A stretch of 64,000 nt of DNA from JABFRZ01 sp031413955. GTDB lineage: Bacteria; Planctomycetota; UBA1135; GCA-002686595. The notes below the pieces were generated by a model, which made no database searches, was not told the DNA's origin, and saw only the letters and a program-made list of their open reading frames with translations. Numbering within the stretch: position 1 is the first letter of the stretch; each line of letters starts with the position of its first letter. Both the position numbers and the translations under genes were made by a program. The stretch is taken from the NCBI GenBank assembly GCA_031413955.1, contig JANOGB010000477.1, forward strand, positions 3,241 to 67,240. The letters are read 5' to 3'. Below are positions 17,628 to 25,635 of the stretch, in pieces.

Positions 17628-20590
17628 AGGCACGCGAGCTCGGCCTGCTGGCCGTGTTGCTGCTCTTCGCGGCCGTGCTGGCGCTGCTCGCGCCCGGGTT
17701 CTTCGCCCCGGGCAACCTGAAGAACTTGGCGCTCGACAACCTGCCGCTGCTCCTGGCGGCGACGGGCATGACGCTCGTGATCGTCGCGGGTGAGATCGAC
17801 GTCTCGATCGGTGCGCAGTTCGCCGTGGCCGGCGTCCTCGCGGGCGTGCTGGCGAGGCTCGGGCTGCCGATGGCGCTGGTGGCCTTGCTGGTGCTCGCGC
17901 TCGGCGCGCTCTTCGGCGCCGGCCAGGGCATGCTCGTCGCGCGCGGCGTGCCGGCCATCGTGGTCACGCTCGCGGCGCTGGCCGTGCTGCGCGGCGTGCT
18001 GCGCTGGAGCACGGGCGGGCGCTGGATCGCCGACTTGCCCGCGGATTTCCAGTGGTTCGGCCTCGGGCAGGCGCGCGGGCAGCTCCTGTTCGCGCTCGTC
18101 GCAGCCACGCTCGTCCTGCTCACCGCTTTCGCGCTGCGCTGGCTGCACGTCGGCCGCACGGTGTACGCGCTGGGCTGCGACGCGCACGCGGCGCACCTGG
18201 CCGGGATCCGCACCGCGCGCGTGACGACGGCCGTGTTCGCCGCCATGGGCGCCTTTGCGGCCGCGGCAGGGATCCTCTCGGCCGCGCGCTATCCCGCGAT
18301 CGAGATCGAGGCCGGCGCGGGGCTCGAGCTGCAAGCGATCGCGTGCGTCGTGCTCGGCGGCGCGTCCATCCGCGGCGGGCGCGGGAACCTCCTGGGGACG
18401 GCCCTCGGCGTGCTCTTGCTCGGCACGCTCGGCACCGCGCTCGTCTTCCTGGGCGTCGGCGCGGCCTGGGAGCGCGCGATCCAGGGCGGGATCATCCTCG
18501 CTGCGGTGCTGCCCGAGCTCTGGTCGCCCCGGGACCGCCAGGCTCCAGCCTGGCCCTCTTCCCGGAATGCCGGGCTGGAGCCCGGCGGTCCCAGGGGCGT
18601 GCTCCTCTCCGTGCTGGTCGCCGAGGTCGCGGTCTTCGCGCTCCTCTCCGAGCGCTTCGCCACGCTCGCCAATGCGCTCGAGATCGTGCGCGCAACGGCC
18701 GAGCTCGGCCTGATCGCCCTGGCGACGCTCGCGGTGATGAAGAGCGGCGGCATCGATCTCTCGCTCGGCGCGATGATGGGCCTCGCGGCCGTCACGTTGG
18801 GCGCGAGCCACGCGGCAGGTCTCCCGGTCGGCGCGAGCGCCGCACTCGCGCTTGCCGTCGGGGCCGCGGGCGGCGCGCTCAACGGCGGACTCGTGGCCGC
18901 GGGCGTGCCGCCGTTCCTGACGACGCTCGCGAGCCTGGCGCTCTTCCGCGGACTGGCGGAGGGCTGGACCGGCGGCTACGAGGTCTACAGCCGTTTTCCA
19001 GCCGGATTCCTGCAGCTCGGGCAGGGTTATCTCTTCGGCTTCCTGCCGCCGCAGGCCGTGCTCCTGGCCGCGGCCGCGGTGCTGGCCTGGTTCGGCCTGC
19101 ATCGTTCCGTCTTCGGCCGTCACGTGGAGGCCGTCGGTCACGCACCTGGCGCGGCGCGCCACGCGGGCGTCGCCGTCGCGCGGCTCTCGATCGGGCTGTA
19201 CGCGCTCGCGGGTCTCTGCGCGGCGCTGGCGGGCGTGCTGTACGTCGCGCACCTCGGTCAGGCCAAGGCCGACGCGGGCAGCGGCTGGGAGCTCGCGGCG
19301 ATCACCGTGGCGGTCCTGGGCGGTACTTCGATCCGCGGCGGAGCGGGCCGCGTCGAGGGCACGCTGCTCGCGCTCTTCTGCATCGGCGTGCTGCAGAACG
19401 GCCTGCTCGTGACGGGCATTCCGAGCGAGCTCGCCTCGGTGCTGCTCGGGTGCCTCCTGGTCGGCACGGTCGCCCTGCGGCACGGCTCGCGCTCCCTTGC
19501 GGCCGAGGCGTCCGCCACGGCATCCTCGACCTTCCGAATGCGCAATTCTCAGGTCGCCGTGCTCGTCGTCGCCATTCTCGTCGGGGCGGGGATCATCGCC
19601 CTGAGCAACGCCTGGCTCGTGCGCTCGCTCACGAGCGGCACGCTCGAGGGAGACACAGAGCACGCCGCCAGCGGCACGAAGAGCGCGGCGCGCGTGCAGG
19701 TCGCGCTGCTGCCCAAGAACAAGAGCGACCCGTACTTCGCCTCGTGCAAGCAGGGCGCCGAGGAGGCCGCGCGCGAGCTCGGCCTCGAGCTCCTGTGGGA
19801 AGGCCCGAACGACACCGACGCCGCGCGCCAGAACGAGATCGTCGAGGCCTGGATCACGCGCGGCGTGGACGTGATCGGCGTGAGCGTCGAGAACGCGGCC
19901 TCGATCTCGACCGTGCTGCGCAAGGCGCGCGCGAAGGGCGTCAAGGTGCTCACCTGGGACGCCGACGCCGACGCCGACGCGCGCGACTTTTTCGTCAACC
20001 AGGCGACGGCGGAGGGCATCGGTTTCGGTCTCGCGGACGAGGCCGCGCGCGTGCTGGGCGGCAAGGGCTCGTTCGCGATCGTCACCGCGACGCTCACCGC
20101 CGCCAACCAGAACGCGTGGATCGAGCACATCCGCGCGCGGCTCGCCTCGAAGTGGCCCGCGCTCTCGATCGCCGTCATCCGCCCGTCGGACGGCCTGCGC
20201 GACAAGGCCCTGACCGAGACCAAGGCCATCCTGCGCGCGCACCCCGACGTGAAGCTGGTCATGGTCATAGCCGCCGCCGCCGTTCCCGGCGCGGCCGAGG
20301 CCGTCAAGCAGGAGGCGAGCGACGCCAAGGTGATCGGCCTATCGGTGCCGAGCCTGTGCCGCGACTACGTGCACGAGGGCATCATCGCCAGCATCCTGTT
20401 GTGGAACACGGTCGACCTCGGCTACCTCACCGTGCGCGCGGCCGCAGCGCTCGCGAGCGGCGAGCTCGCTGCCGGCTCGAACTCGTTCGCCGCCGGCCGC
20501 CTCGGTTCGCTCGAGGTCCGCGGCGACAACGTCCTGCTCGGCGTGCCCTTCCGCTTCGACGCGACGAACATCGATCGCTTCGACTTCTGA
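17624..20590 (+). CDS. Fused sugar ABC permease-permease-substrate-binding protein (RhaP-RhaQ-RhaS-like)
   Basis: A 988-residue open frame joining three subunits normally encoded separately. Residues 1-300 are a BPD-transp-2 permease (VIVAGEIDVSIGAQ, then VVLGGASIRGGRGN). Residues 301-325 are encoded by a family I palindrome. Residues 326-625 are a second permease (VMKSGGIDLSLGAMMGL, VAVLGGTSIRGGAG). A membrane helix (about 645-662, VAVLVVAILVGAGIIAL) then tethers a periplasmic-binding-protein domain (about 688-988, with VQVALLPKNKSDPYF and VDVIGVSVENAASI). An in-frame ATG at 19538 could allow a separately made binding protein. The substrate is probably a sugar; rhamnose is inferred from nearby genes. 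No stop interrupts the frame. Confidence 0.85.
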   Translation: MKARELGLLAVLLLFAAVLALLAPGFFAPGNLKNLALDNLPLLLAATGMTLVIVAGEIDVSIGAQFAVAGVLAGVLARLGLPMALVALLVLALGALFGAGQGMLVARGVPAIVVTLAALAVLRGVLRWSTGGRWIADLPADFQWFGLGQARGQLLFALVAATLVLLTAFALRWLHVGRTVYALGCDAHAAHLAGIRTARVTTAVFAAMGAFAAAAGILSAARYPAIEIEAGAGLELQAIACVVLGGASIRGGRGNLLGTALGVLLLGTLGTALVFLGVGAAWERAIQGGIILAAVLPELWSPRDRQAPAWPSSRNAGLEPGGPRGVLLSVLVAEVAVFALLSERFATLANALEIVRATAELGLIALATLAVMKSGGIDLSLGAMMGLAAVTLGASHAAGLPVGASAALALAVGAAGGALNGGLVAAGVPPFLTTLASLALFRGLAEGWTGGYEVYSRFPAGFLQLGQGYLFGFLPPQAVLLAAAAVLAWFGLHRSVFGRHVEAVGHAPGAARHAGVAVARLSIGLYALAGLCAALAGVLYVAHLGQAKADAGSGWELAAITVAVLGGTSIRGGAGRVEGTLLALFCIGVLQNGLLVTGIPSELASVLLGCLLVGTVALRHGSRSLAAEASATASSTFRMRNSQVAVLVVAILVGAGIIALSNAWLVRSLTSGTLEGDTEHAASGTKSAARVQVALLPKNKSDPYFASCKQGAEEAARELGLELLWEGPNDTDAARQNEIVEAWITRGVDVIGVSVENAASISTVLRKARAKGVKVLTWDADADADARDFFVNQATAEGIGFGLADEAARVLGGKGSFAIVTATLTAANQNAWIEHIRARLASKWPALSIAVIRPSDGLRDKALTETKAILRAHPDVKLVMVIAAAAVPGAAEAVKQEASDAKVIGLSVPSLCRDYVHEGIIASILLWNTVDLGYLTVRAAAALASGELAAGSNSFAAGRLGSLEVRGDNVLLGVPFRFDATNIDRFDF
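18525..18599. repeat. Family I palindrome embedded in frame in the permease fusion
   Basis: Near-palindrome with left arm 18525-18554 and right arm 18569-18599. Its length (75 bases, 25 codons) is a multiple of three and keeps the frame open between the two permease domains. The encoded peptide (SPRDRQAPAWPSSRNAGL...) is unlike permease sequence. The right arm has changed CCAGG to CCGGG in step with its own internal symmetry. Confidence 0.85.
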
Positions 20591-20686
20591 CCAGGGGCGG
20601 AGTCCCCTCGAGGTGACGGAGCAAGCGGGCAGGCGCTTTCTCCAGATTGCCTGCAACCGGGGCGTCGAGTCTCAGGTCTTCGGCCC

Positions 20687-20944
20687 ATGCCGAAGATCTC
20701 CGAGTTCTACGGGGTTGCGATCCACAGGTATCACAAGGAGCACGGGCCGCCGCACTTCCATGCGGAGTACGGAGGCTCCGCCGCCGCTTTCACCTTCGAC
20801 GGTCGGGTGCTGCATGGCGGGCTCCATCCTCGCGCGCTCCGGTTGGTCCGGGAATGGGCCCGAGTACACCGTGCGGAGCTGGATCTGAACTGGTCACTGG
20901 CAAGGAAAGGGGCAGAACTTGTCCAAATCCCGCCGCTCGAATAG
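20687..20944 (+). CDS. DUF4160 domain protein (copy 2)
   Basis: An 85-residue paralogue of the protein at 784-1041, same length, with the conserved SEFYG, HGPPHFHAEYGG and ALRLVREWAR segments. Differences cluster in the middle strand region (FTFDGRVLHGGL against ISFEGRILRGRL). About 45 bases of upstream DNA are also similar, ending in CAGGTCTTCGGCCC directly before the ATG, so the duplicated unit includes the leader. Followed after 10 bases by the DUF2442 partner. Function unknown. Confidence 0.8.
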   Translation: MPKISEFYGVAIHRYHKEHGPPHFHAEYGGSAAAFTFDGRVLHGGLHPRALRLVREWARVHRAELDLNWSLARKGAELVQIPPLE

Positions 20945-20954
20945 TCTCCACTCG

Positions 20955-21233
20955 ATGATCAAGGGGCTCCCTCCCGACCGGATTCCCCGAGTCGTAGCGG
21001 CTCGGGTTTGTGGTCCCTTCTCCGTCTTCCTCGTGTTCGATGACGGAGTGTCCAAGCGGGTCAACCTCCGGCGCTTCCTGAAGGGTCCGGTGTTCAAGCC
21101 CTTCCGCACGGCGGCCGGGTTCAAGAAGCTGCGGGTCGATCACGAGTGCGGCACGATCGTCTGGTCGGACCAGGCCGACATCGCGCCCGAGACGCTCTAT
21201 CTCATGCGCGCCGAGCGCGGCAGCGCGGCCTGA
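20955..21233 (+). CDS. DUF2442 domain protein (copy 2)
   Basis: A 92-residue DUF2442 protein, paralogue of 1053-1328. Shared blocks include CGPFSVFLVFDDGVSK, VNLRRFLKGPVFKP and GTIVWSDQADIAPETLY. The ATG at 20955 is preferred to a TTG at 20919 that would overlap the DUF4160 gene. The alignment with copy 1 also begins here. It is followed within 25 bases by a half-copy of the family I palindrome. Probably co-expressed with DUF4160; biochemical role unknown. Confidence 0.8.
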   Translation: MIKGLPPDRIPRVVAARVCGPFSVFLVFDDGVSKRVNLRRFLKGPVFKPFRTAAGFKKLRVDHECGTIVWSDQADIAPETLYLMRAERGSAA

Positions 21234-21256
21234 GCGGCGGCCGATCTCCTGAACCG

Positions 21257-21288
21257 GAGCCAGGCCGGAGCCTGGCGCTCCCGGGTTA
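21257..21288. repeat. Half copy of family I palindrome
   Basis: One arm only, containing GCCAGGCCGGAGCCTGGCGC and the flanking TCCCGGGTTA. It lies between the convergent DUF2442 gene and the HEAT-like gene, and the stop codon of the latter (21286-21288, TAA on the minus strand) is at its edge. The core can still form a short hairpin on its own. Confidence 0.7.
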
Positions 21289-22149
21289 CCCGGCCTTGCC
21301 CGGCAGCCCGGCCAGCGGCTTGCCCGGGTCGCCCGTCGGCGGAATCGTGAGGCGGCCGAGCTTCTTCGGGAGCTGGTTGCGGTTGGCCTCGAACCAGGTG
21401 AACCACTGCTCGGAGTAGGCGTCGCTCCACTCCGGAGGAGTCATGCCCTTCTTTGTCGCGAACGCGCTCAGCGCCTCGTGCAGCTTCTTGGCTCCGGTGG
21501 TCTGCGCGGGAAGGCCGAAGGTCTTCGTCAGCTTCACGGCCGTCTCGACCGCGGTCTCGGTACCCAGCTCGAGGTTGGCAACGGCTAGCGCGCCGATCAG
21601 CAGTGAGCCGAGGTGATTCTTCTTCGTGTCGGCCTTCAGGCCAGCGAGCAACGGAAGGAGCACCGCGACCGAGCGGTCGTCCTTGTAGTTCGCGAGCACG
21701 TGGCTGGCGTTCTCGAACAGGACCGTCGCGCGCTCAACGAAGTTGCGAGCGTAGGAGTCCGAGCTCTCGACGCGATCCTCGATCTCGCGGTAGTACTCCT
21801 CCAGGAACGAAGCGAGCGCGCCGATCGCCGTGTCGACCTCGCGCCCGCGCGCCAGCTGGAAGATCGACGCCGCGCACACCTCGAGCTCCTTGTCCTCCAG
21901 GCCCTTCACCAGCGCCTGCGCCACGCGCTTGCCGCCGCCTTGATCGGGCAGGCTGCGCGATTCGTCGCCCAGCGTGGTCACAGCCGCCGCGCGCATGGCC
22001 GCGTCGGAGCTGGCGAGGGACGACTGGAAGGCGGCGAGCAGCTCCTTCTCGCTCTGGACTGCAGCCGAGCGCGGGGTGCTAGCGCGTAGGACGGAGCCCG
22101 GGCCGACGAGCGTCAGGATCGAGACGAGAGCGGCGGAGAACGGCGTCAT
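21286..22149 (-). CDS. Exported HEAT-like helical repeat protein
   Basis: A 287-residue protein with a signal peptide (FSAALVSILTLVGPGSVLRA) and an all-helical body. Repeat-like helix pairs are seen, such as AAVTTLGDESRSL, VAQALVKGLEDKELEVCAASIFQLA and VAVLLPLLAGLKA, consistent with HEAT/armadillo repeats. The C-terminal WFTWFEANRNQLPKK resembles the W-x-x-W-[FY] ending also seen in the protein at 59318-60094 (WINWYGDHKSKL), so the two are probably distant relatives. The ATG at 22149 gives the signal peptide; the longer frame overlaps upstream leader sequence. No enzymatic motif is visible. Confidence 0.65.
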   Translation of the reverse strand: MTPFSAALVSILTLVGPGSVLRASTPRSAAVQSEKELLAAFQSSLASSDAAMRAAAVTTLGDESRSLPDQGGGKRVAQALVKGLEDKELEVCAASIFQLARGREVDTAIGALASFLEEYYREIEDRVESSDSYARNFVERATVLFENASHVLANYKDDRSVAVLLPLLAGLKADTKKNHLGSLLIGALAVANLELGTETAVETAVKLTKTFGLPAQTTGAKKLHEALSAFATKKGMTPPEWSDAYSEQWFTWFEANRNQLPKKLGRLTIPPTGDPGKPLAGLPGKAG

Positions 22150-22268
22150 GATTCGGGTCGGGAAGGCGGTGCTCGGGCCGAGCGTTCTCGAGAAGGTATC
22201 CACCGGCGCAGGGCTGTCGAGCCCGTCCCGCTCGAATGCTTGCAACCGTCGAGTAGGATTGCCCGCAC

Positions 22269-24407
22269 ATGCGCGCGCACGCTCTCGCCCCCTCTCCCTG
22301 GAGCGACGCGGATGCGGCCGGCCTGGGGGAGCCCGAGCTCTTGCTCTACCGCTCGAACCTGCTCGGCTCGGACCCCGCGATCACGAACTTCGCCGGCGGC
22401 AACACCTCGGCCAAGATCCGCCAACCGGATCCGTTGACGGGCGAGCCGGTCGAGGTCCTGTGGGTCAAAGGCTCGGGCGGCGACCTCGGAACGATGAAGC
22501 TCGACGGCTTCGCGACCCTGTACCTCGAGAAGGTGCTGGCCCTCGAGCGGCGCTACCGCGGGCGCGAGCACGAGGACGAATTGGTTCCGCTCTTCGCACA
22601 CTGCACTTTCGCCCTCAATCCGCGCGCGGCCAGCATCGACACGCCGTTGCACGCCTTCGTGCCGCACGCGCACGTCGACCACATGCATCCGGACGCCGTG
22701 ATCGCGATCGCGGCGGCCAAGGAGGGCGAGCGGCTCACGCGCGAGATCTGGAACGGCGCCGTCGGGTGGCTGCCGTGGCAGCGGCCGGGGTTCGACCTCG
22801 GCTCGAGACTCGGCGAGATGTGCCGCGCACACCCGGAGCTCTCCGGGATCGTGCTCGGCGGGCACGGGCTCTTCACCTGGGGCGAGAGTTCCAGGGCGTG
22901 CTACGAGAACACGCTGCAGACGATCCGCGCCGCGGCGGAGTTCCTGGCTGCGCGCGCGAGCCGCGCGCCGTTCGGAGGGGCCGCACGCGAGGCGCTCGCG
23001 CCCGAACAACGGCGCGCCTTCGTGGCCGGCTTCGCGCCGCTCCTGCGCGGCAAGCTCTCCCGGAGCGCGCACAAGCTCGCGCACTTCGACGACTCGCCGG
23101 AGGTGCTCGCGTTCGTGAACTCGCAGCGCCTGGCCGAGCTGGCCGAGCTCGGCACCTCGTGCCCGGACCACTTCCTGCGCACCAAGATCCGCCCCCTCGT
23201 CCACGACTCCCCGGACCTTCGAGTCCCGGAAGCCCCGGGACCAAGCCTGCGACCTCCCCTGGGAGCGCCGGGCTCCAGCCCGGCTCTTCTGTCTTCTCTG
23301 GATCGTTCCCTCGACGCCTACCGCCGCCGCTACGCCGAATACTACGAGCGCTGCAAGCGTCCCGACTCTCCGAAGATGCGTGACCCCGACCCGGTGGTCG
23401 TGCTCCTCCCTGGCATCGGCCTCCTCACCTTCGCCCGCGACAAGTCCACCGCGCGAATCGCGTCCGAGTTCTACCGGAACGCCATCCACGTCATGCGCGG
23501 CGCGAGCGACGTTTCCATGTACGTCGGCCTCGACGAGCGCGAGGCCTTCGCGATCGAGTACTGGCCGCTGGAGGAGGCAAAGCTCGCGCGCATGCCGGCG
23601 CCGAAGCCGCTGGCCGGGCGCGTGGCGCTGGTCACGGGCGGCGCAGGCGGCATCGGACGAGCTTGTGCCGAGAAGCTCCTCGGCGAGGGCGCCTGCGTCG
23701 TGCTGGTGGACATCGACGATATGGCGCTCGTGCCGGTCGGGCAGGAGCTCGCGCAGCGCCACGGCGCCGACCGCGTGCGCACGGCGCTCGCCGACGTCAC
23801 GGACGAGGCCTCGGTCACGGCCGCCTTCGAGCTGGCCGTCCTCGAGTATGGCGGCCTCGACGTGCTCGTCTCCTGCGCCGGCATCGCCTCTTCCGCTGCC
23901 TTCGACGAGATCACGCTCGCGCACTGGAACCAGAACCTCTCGATCCTGGCGACTGGCTACTTCCTGGTCGCGCGCGCCGCCTTCCGGATCATGAAGCAGC
24001 AGGGCACGGGCGGCTCGATCGTCTTCATCGGCTCGAAGAACGCACTGGCCGCCTCGGAGAAGGCCGCGGCCTACAACACGGCCAAGGCGGCCGAGCTGCA
24101 CCTCGCGCGCTGCATTGCGCTCGACGGCGCCCCGCACGGCGTCCGCTGCAACGTCGTCAACCCCGACGCCGTGCTGCGCGGCTCACGCATCTGGTCGGGC
24201 GAATGGCGCGCCGAGCGCGCGGCGGCCTACGGCCTCGAGCAGCAGCAGCTCGAGGAGCACTACAAGAAGCGCAGCCTGCTCAAGCTCGAGGTCACGCCCG
24301 AGGACGTGGCCGAAGCCGTGCTCTTCTTCGCGAGCGAGCGCTCCTCGCGCTCGACCGGCAACATCCTCAACGTGGATGCCGGCAACGTGACGGCGTTCCC
24401 GCGCTGA
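22269..24407 (+). CDS. rhaEW: Bifunctional rhamnulose-1-phosphate aldolase / L-lactaldehyde dehydrogenase
   Basis: A 712-residue fusion of a class II aldolase domain (about 1-410) and a short-chain dehydrogenase (about 448-712). The aldolase half shows FAGGNTSAK, the metal-site HAHVDHMHPDA and a late GGHGLFTWG. The SDR half has LVTGGAGGIGRACAEKLL and the YNTAKAAE catalytic Tyr-Lys. This architecture is the known RhaEW type in L-rhamnose catabolism: it splits rhamnulose-1-phosphate to dihydroxyacetone phosphate and lactaldehyde and oxidises the latter. Residues about 330-345 come from a half family I palindrome within a lengthened interdomain linker. The kinase and isomerase of the pathway are at 32411-35163. 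Confidence 0.92.
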   Translation: MRAHALAPSPWSDADAAGLGEPELLLYRSNLLGSDPAITNFAGGNTSAKIRQPDPLTGEPVEVLWVKGSGGDLGTMKLDGFATLYLEKVLALERRYRGREHEDELVPLFAHCTFALNPRAASIDTPLHAFVPHAHVDHMHPDAVIAIAAAKEGERLTREIWNGAVGWLPWQRPGFDLGSRLGEMCRAHPELSGIVLGGHGLFTWGESSRACYENTLQTIRAAAEFLAARASRAPFGGAAREALAPEQRRAFVAGFAPLLRGKLSRSAHKLAHFDDSPEVLAFVNSQRLAELAELGTSCPDHFLRTKIRPLVHDSPDLRVPEAPGPSLRPPLGAPGSSPALLSSLDRSLDAYRRRYAEYYERCKRPDSPKMRDPDPVVVLLPGIGLLTFARDKSTARIASEFYRNAIHVMRGASDVSMYVGLDEREAFAIEYWPLEEAKLARMPAPKPLAGRVALVTGGAGGIGRACAEKLLGEGACVVLVDIDDMALVPVGQELAQRHGADRVRTALADVTDEASVTAAFELAVLEYGGLDVLVSCAGIASSAAFDEITLAHWNQNLSILATGYFLVARAAFRIMKQQGTGGSIVFIGSKNALAASEKAAAYNTAKAAELHLARCIALDGAPHGVRCNVVNPDAVLRGSRIWSGEWRAERAAAYGLEQQQLEEHYKKRSLLKLEVTPEDVAEAVLFFASERSSRSTGNILNVDAGNVTAFPR
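23258..23290. repeat. Half copy of family I palindrome inside rhaEW
   Basis: One arm (CGCCGGGCTCCAGCCCGGC core) within the coding sequence, translated in frame as APGSSPALL. It falls in a segment that is longer than in RhaEW/YuxG-type proteins as I recall them, between the aldolase core and the conserved YYERCKRPDSPKMRDP block. Confidence 0.75.
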
Positions 24408-24663
24408 CGAGACCGAGCCGGGTCAAGGCCTCGATCACTGGGCGGACGGAGAGGCGCACGTCCGCTAGGCCGTTGATCGTTTCGGCACGACTTGCGGCTT
24501 GCGAGGCGGACGACGGACGACGGACGACGGGCTCGCCGGATTCCCGCTCTTGGCGCTGAAGGTCCTCGGTGATCCGCTTCAGGTCGTAGTCGAGGGACTC
24601 GGCATGGGCCTGACGTCGGCGTCGGATCGCCTCGACGATCTCGTCATCGATCTCGTTCGTCAT
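24367..24663 (-). CDS. Antitoxin-like small protein, probably frameshifted at its C-terminus
   Basis: The first about 47 residues (MTNEIDDEIVEAIRRRRQAH... to ESGEPVV) look like the short helical antitoxin that precedes VapC-like PIN toxins of this type, usually about 60-75 residues. The frame then crosses three full copies of CGGACGA (24507-24530) and runs on for 40 residues of unlikely sequence, overlapping rhaEW by 41 bases. Removing one 7-base copy would give a short basic tail (RRPPRKPQVVPKRSTA) and a stop at 24465-24467, the expected ending. It overlaps the toxin gene by 20 bases. I read this as a frameshifted, or repeat-length-switched, antitoxin. Confidence 0.6.
   Translation of the reverse strand: MTNEIDDEIVEAIRRRRQAHAESLDYDLKRITEDLQRQERESGEPVVRRPSSASQAASRAETINGLADVRLSVRPVIEALTRLGLVSAGTPSRCRHPR
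24507..24530. repeat. Heptanucleotide tandem repeat (CGGACGA)3 in antitoxin gene
   Basis: Three exact copies of CGGACGA at 24507-24513, 24514-24520 and 24521-24527, followed by CGG. The unit length is not a multiple of three, so each gain or loss changes the reading frame of the overlapping antitoxin gene. Confidence 0.95.
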
Positions 24664-25132
24664 TCATCAGCTCCTCGGGCGTGCAGATCACGGGTGGCTC
24701 GTAGCCAGCCTCTCTGCAGACGCTCTCGATGGCTTGGCGCATGGTGGCGTTGGCGATGTGCTTGCAGTTCCAGGTCAGCAGGTAGTCTACTCCGTGCACT
24801 GCGGCGACGGCGATGTGGAGGGCATCTTCTGCGGCCTTTCGGGGCACCGCTCCGCTCTCGACGAGCCTGGTCGCCAGTGCACCGGCAGCGTCGGTGATTC
24901 CGAGTCGAGGGATTCCTTTCAAGAAAGCTGCCCGCTCCCGAGCCGCTTCCTCGTCGCCTCCTTATGCTTCCCTGGCTACGAGCTGGGAGATGAAGAGTTC
25001 GTACGCCATGGCCCGGAGCGCGAACCAATCCCGCGTGATCTGCTGATGCCCGGCGACCACCAGGTCCCGGCTTGGTGGCGATGTCGCATAGCCGAGGACG
25101 CTGGTCTCCAAGTACACAGCGGGCTTTGTCAT
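24644..25132 (-). pseudogene. PIN domain (VapC-like) toxin interrupted by in-frame TAA
   Basis: The frame starts at ATG 25132 (MTKPAVYLETSVLGYATSPP), the usual opening of a PIN subfamily, and reads 56 residues to a TAA at 24962-24964. The same frame continues without any shift (GGDEEAARERAAFLKGIPRL, then EDALHIAVAAVHGVDYLLTW) to 24644. The family normally reads through this point (SQLVxxEAS-GDxEAA), so one substitution, for example TCA to TAA or CAA to TAA, explains the interruption. A 92-residue downstream frame from ATG 24922 lacks the N-terminal acidic residues, so it should not be an active nuclease. It pairs with the antitoxin at 24367-24663. Confidence 0.8.
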
Positions 25133-25635
25133 CGTTCTTCCCCCATCCGAAAAACGCCTGTCCTTCGTGGGAGGCCAGAGCGTGATCTTCTGCTCGCGCT
25201 CCGGAGTGGCTTCCTGGCCCGAATTGCTAGCAAATGGAGAAGCACTCTACTCACAGCATGCCGTGGACGGTGGCGAGGGCCAACTGCTTCTGGGAAGGCC
25301 GACGCGGCAGGTTTGTTCGGCGCTCGTGACCGGCGGCGCGGGCGGCATCGGGCGCGTGCGCAGAGAACCTGCCGGGTGAGGGCGCCTGCTTCGTGCTCGT
25401 GGAAATCGACGAGAAAGCGCTTGCGCCGGTCGAGCAGGAGCTCGTTCGCCACGGCGCCGAGCGGGCCGCCGAGCACTTCGTTCCAGGACAGCAGTTCCAC
25501 TCTCACTCCGGTAGGCGCGCCGTCAGAGCAGCGTACTCCCTGTGCAAGCCGGCCGAACTCGGGTCAAGGGCCGGCACTCCGTGCACCGAATTCCTCCCGG
25601 TGTTCGGGGAGGACGCCAGCGGGAAGCGAGGAATC
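25133..25635. other. Intergenic stretch of about 500 bases with a gene remnant
   Basis: Apart from the rhaEW fragment at 25319-25462, I see no supported gene. The part next to the PIN gene (25133-25310) is less GC-rich than its surroundings and probably holds the toxin-antitoxin promoter, though no clear -10/-35 pair can be named. Confidence 0.5.
25319..25462 (+). pseudogene. Decayed fragment of the rhaEW dehydrogenase domain
   Basis: This stretch is clearly related to 23621-23778 of rhaEW: CGGCGGCGCGGGCGGCATCG, GAGGGCGCCTGCTTCGTGCT and GAGCAGGAGCTCGTTCGCCA match rhaEW blocks in the same order. An internal deletion and a TGA (25377-25379) break the frame after GGAGGIGR. The fragment covers only the nucleotide-binding region. 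With the intact gene ending at 24407 and a toxin-antitoxin locus between them, it looks like the remnant of a local duplication. Confidence 0.75.

Noticed and set aside
19961..19985. GACGCC tandem repeat in the binding-protein domain
   Set aside because: The unit is six bases, keeps the frame, encodes an Asp-Ala run, and has no effect beyond coding.
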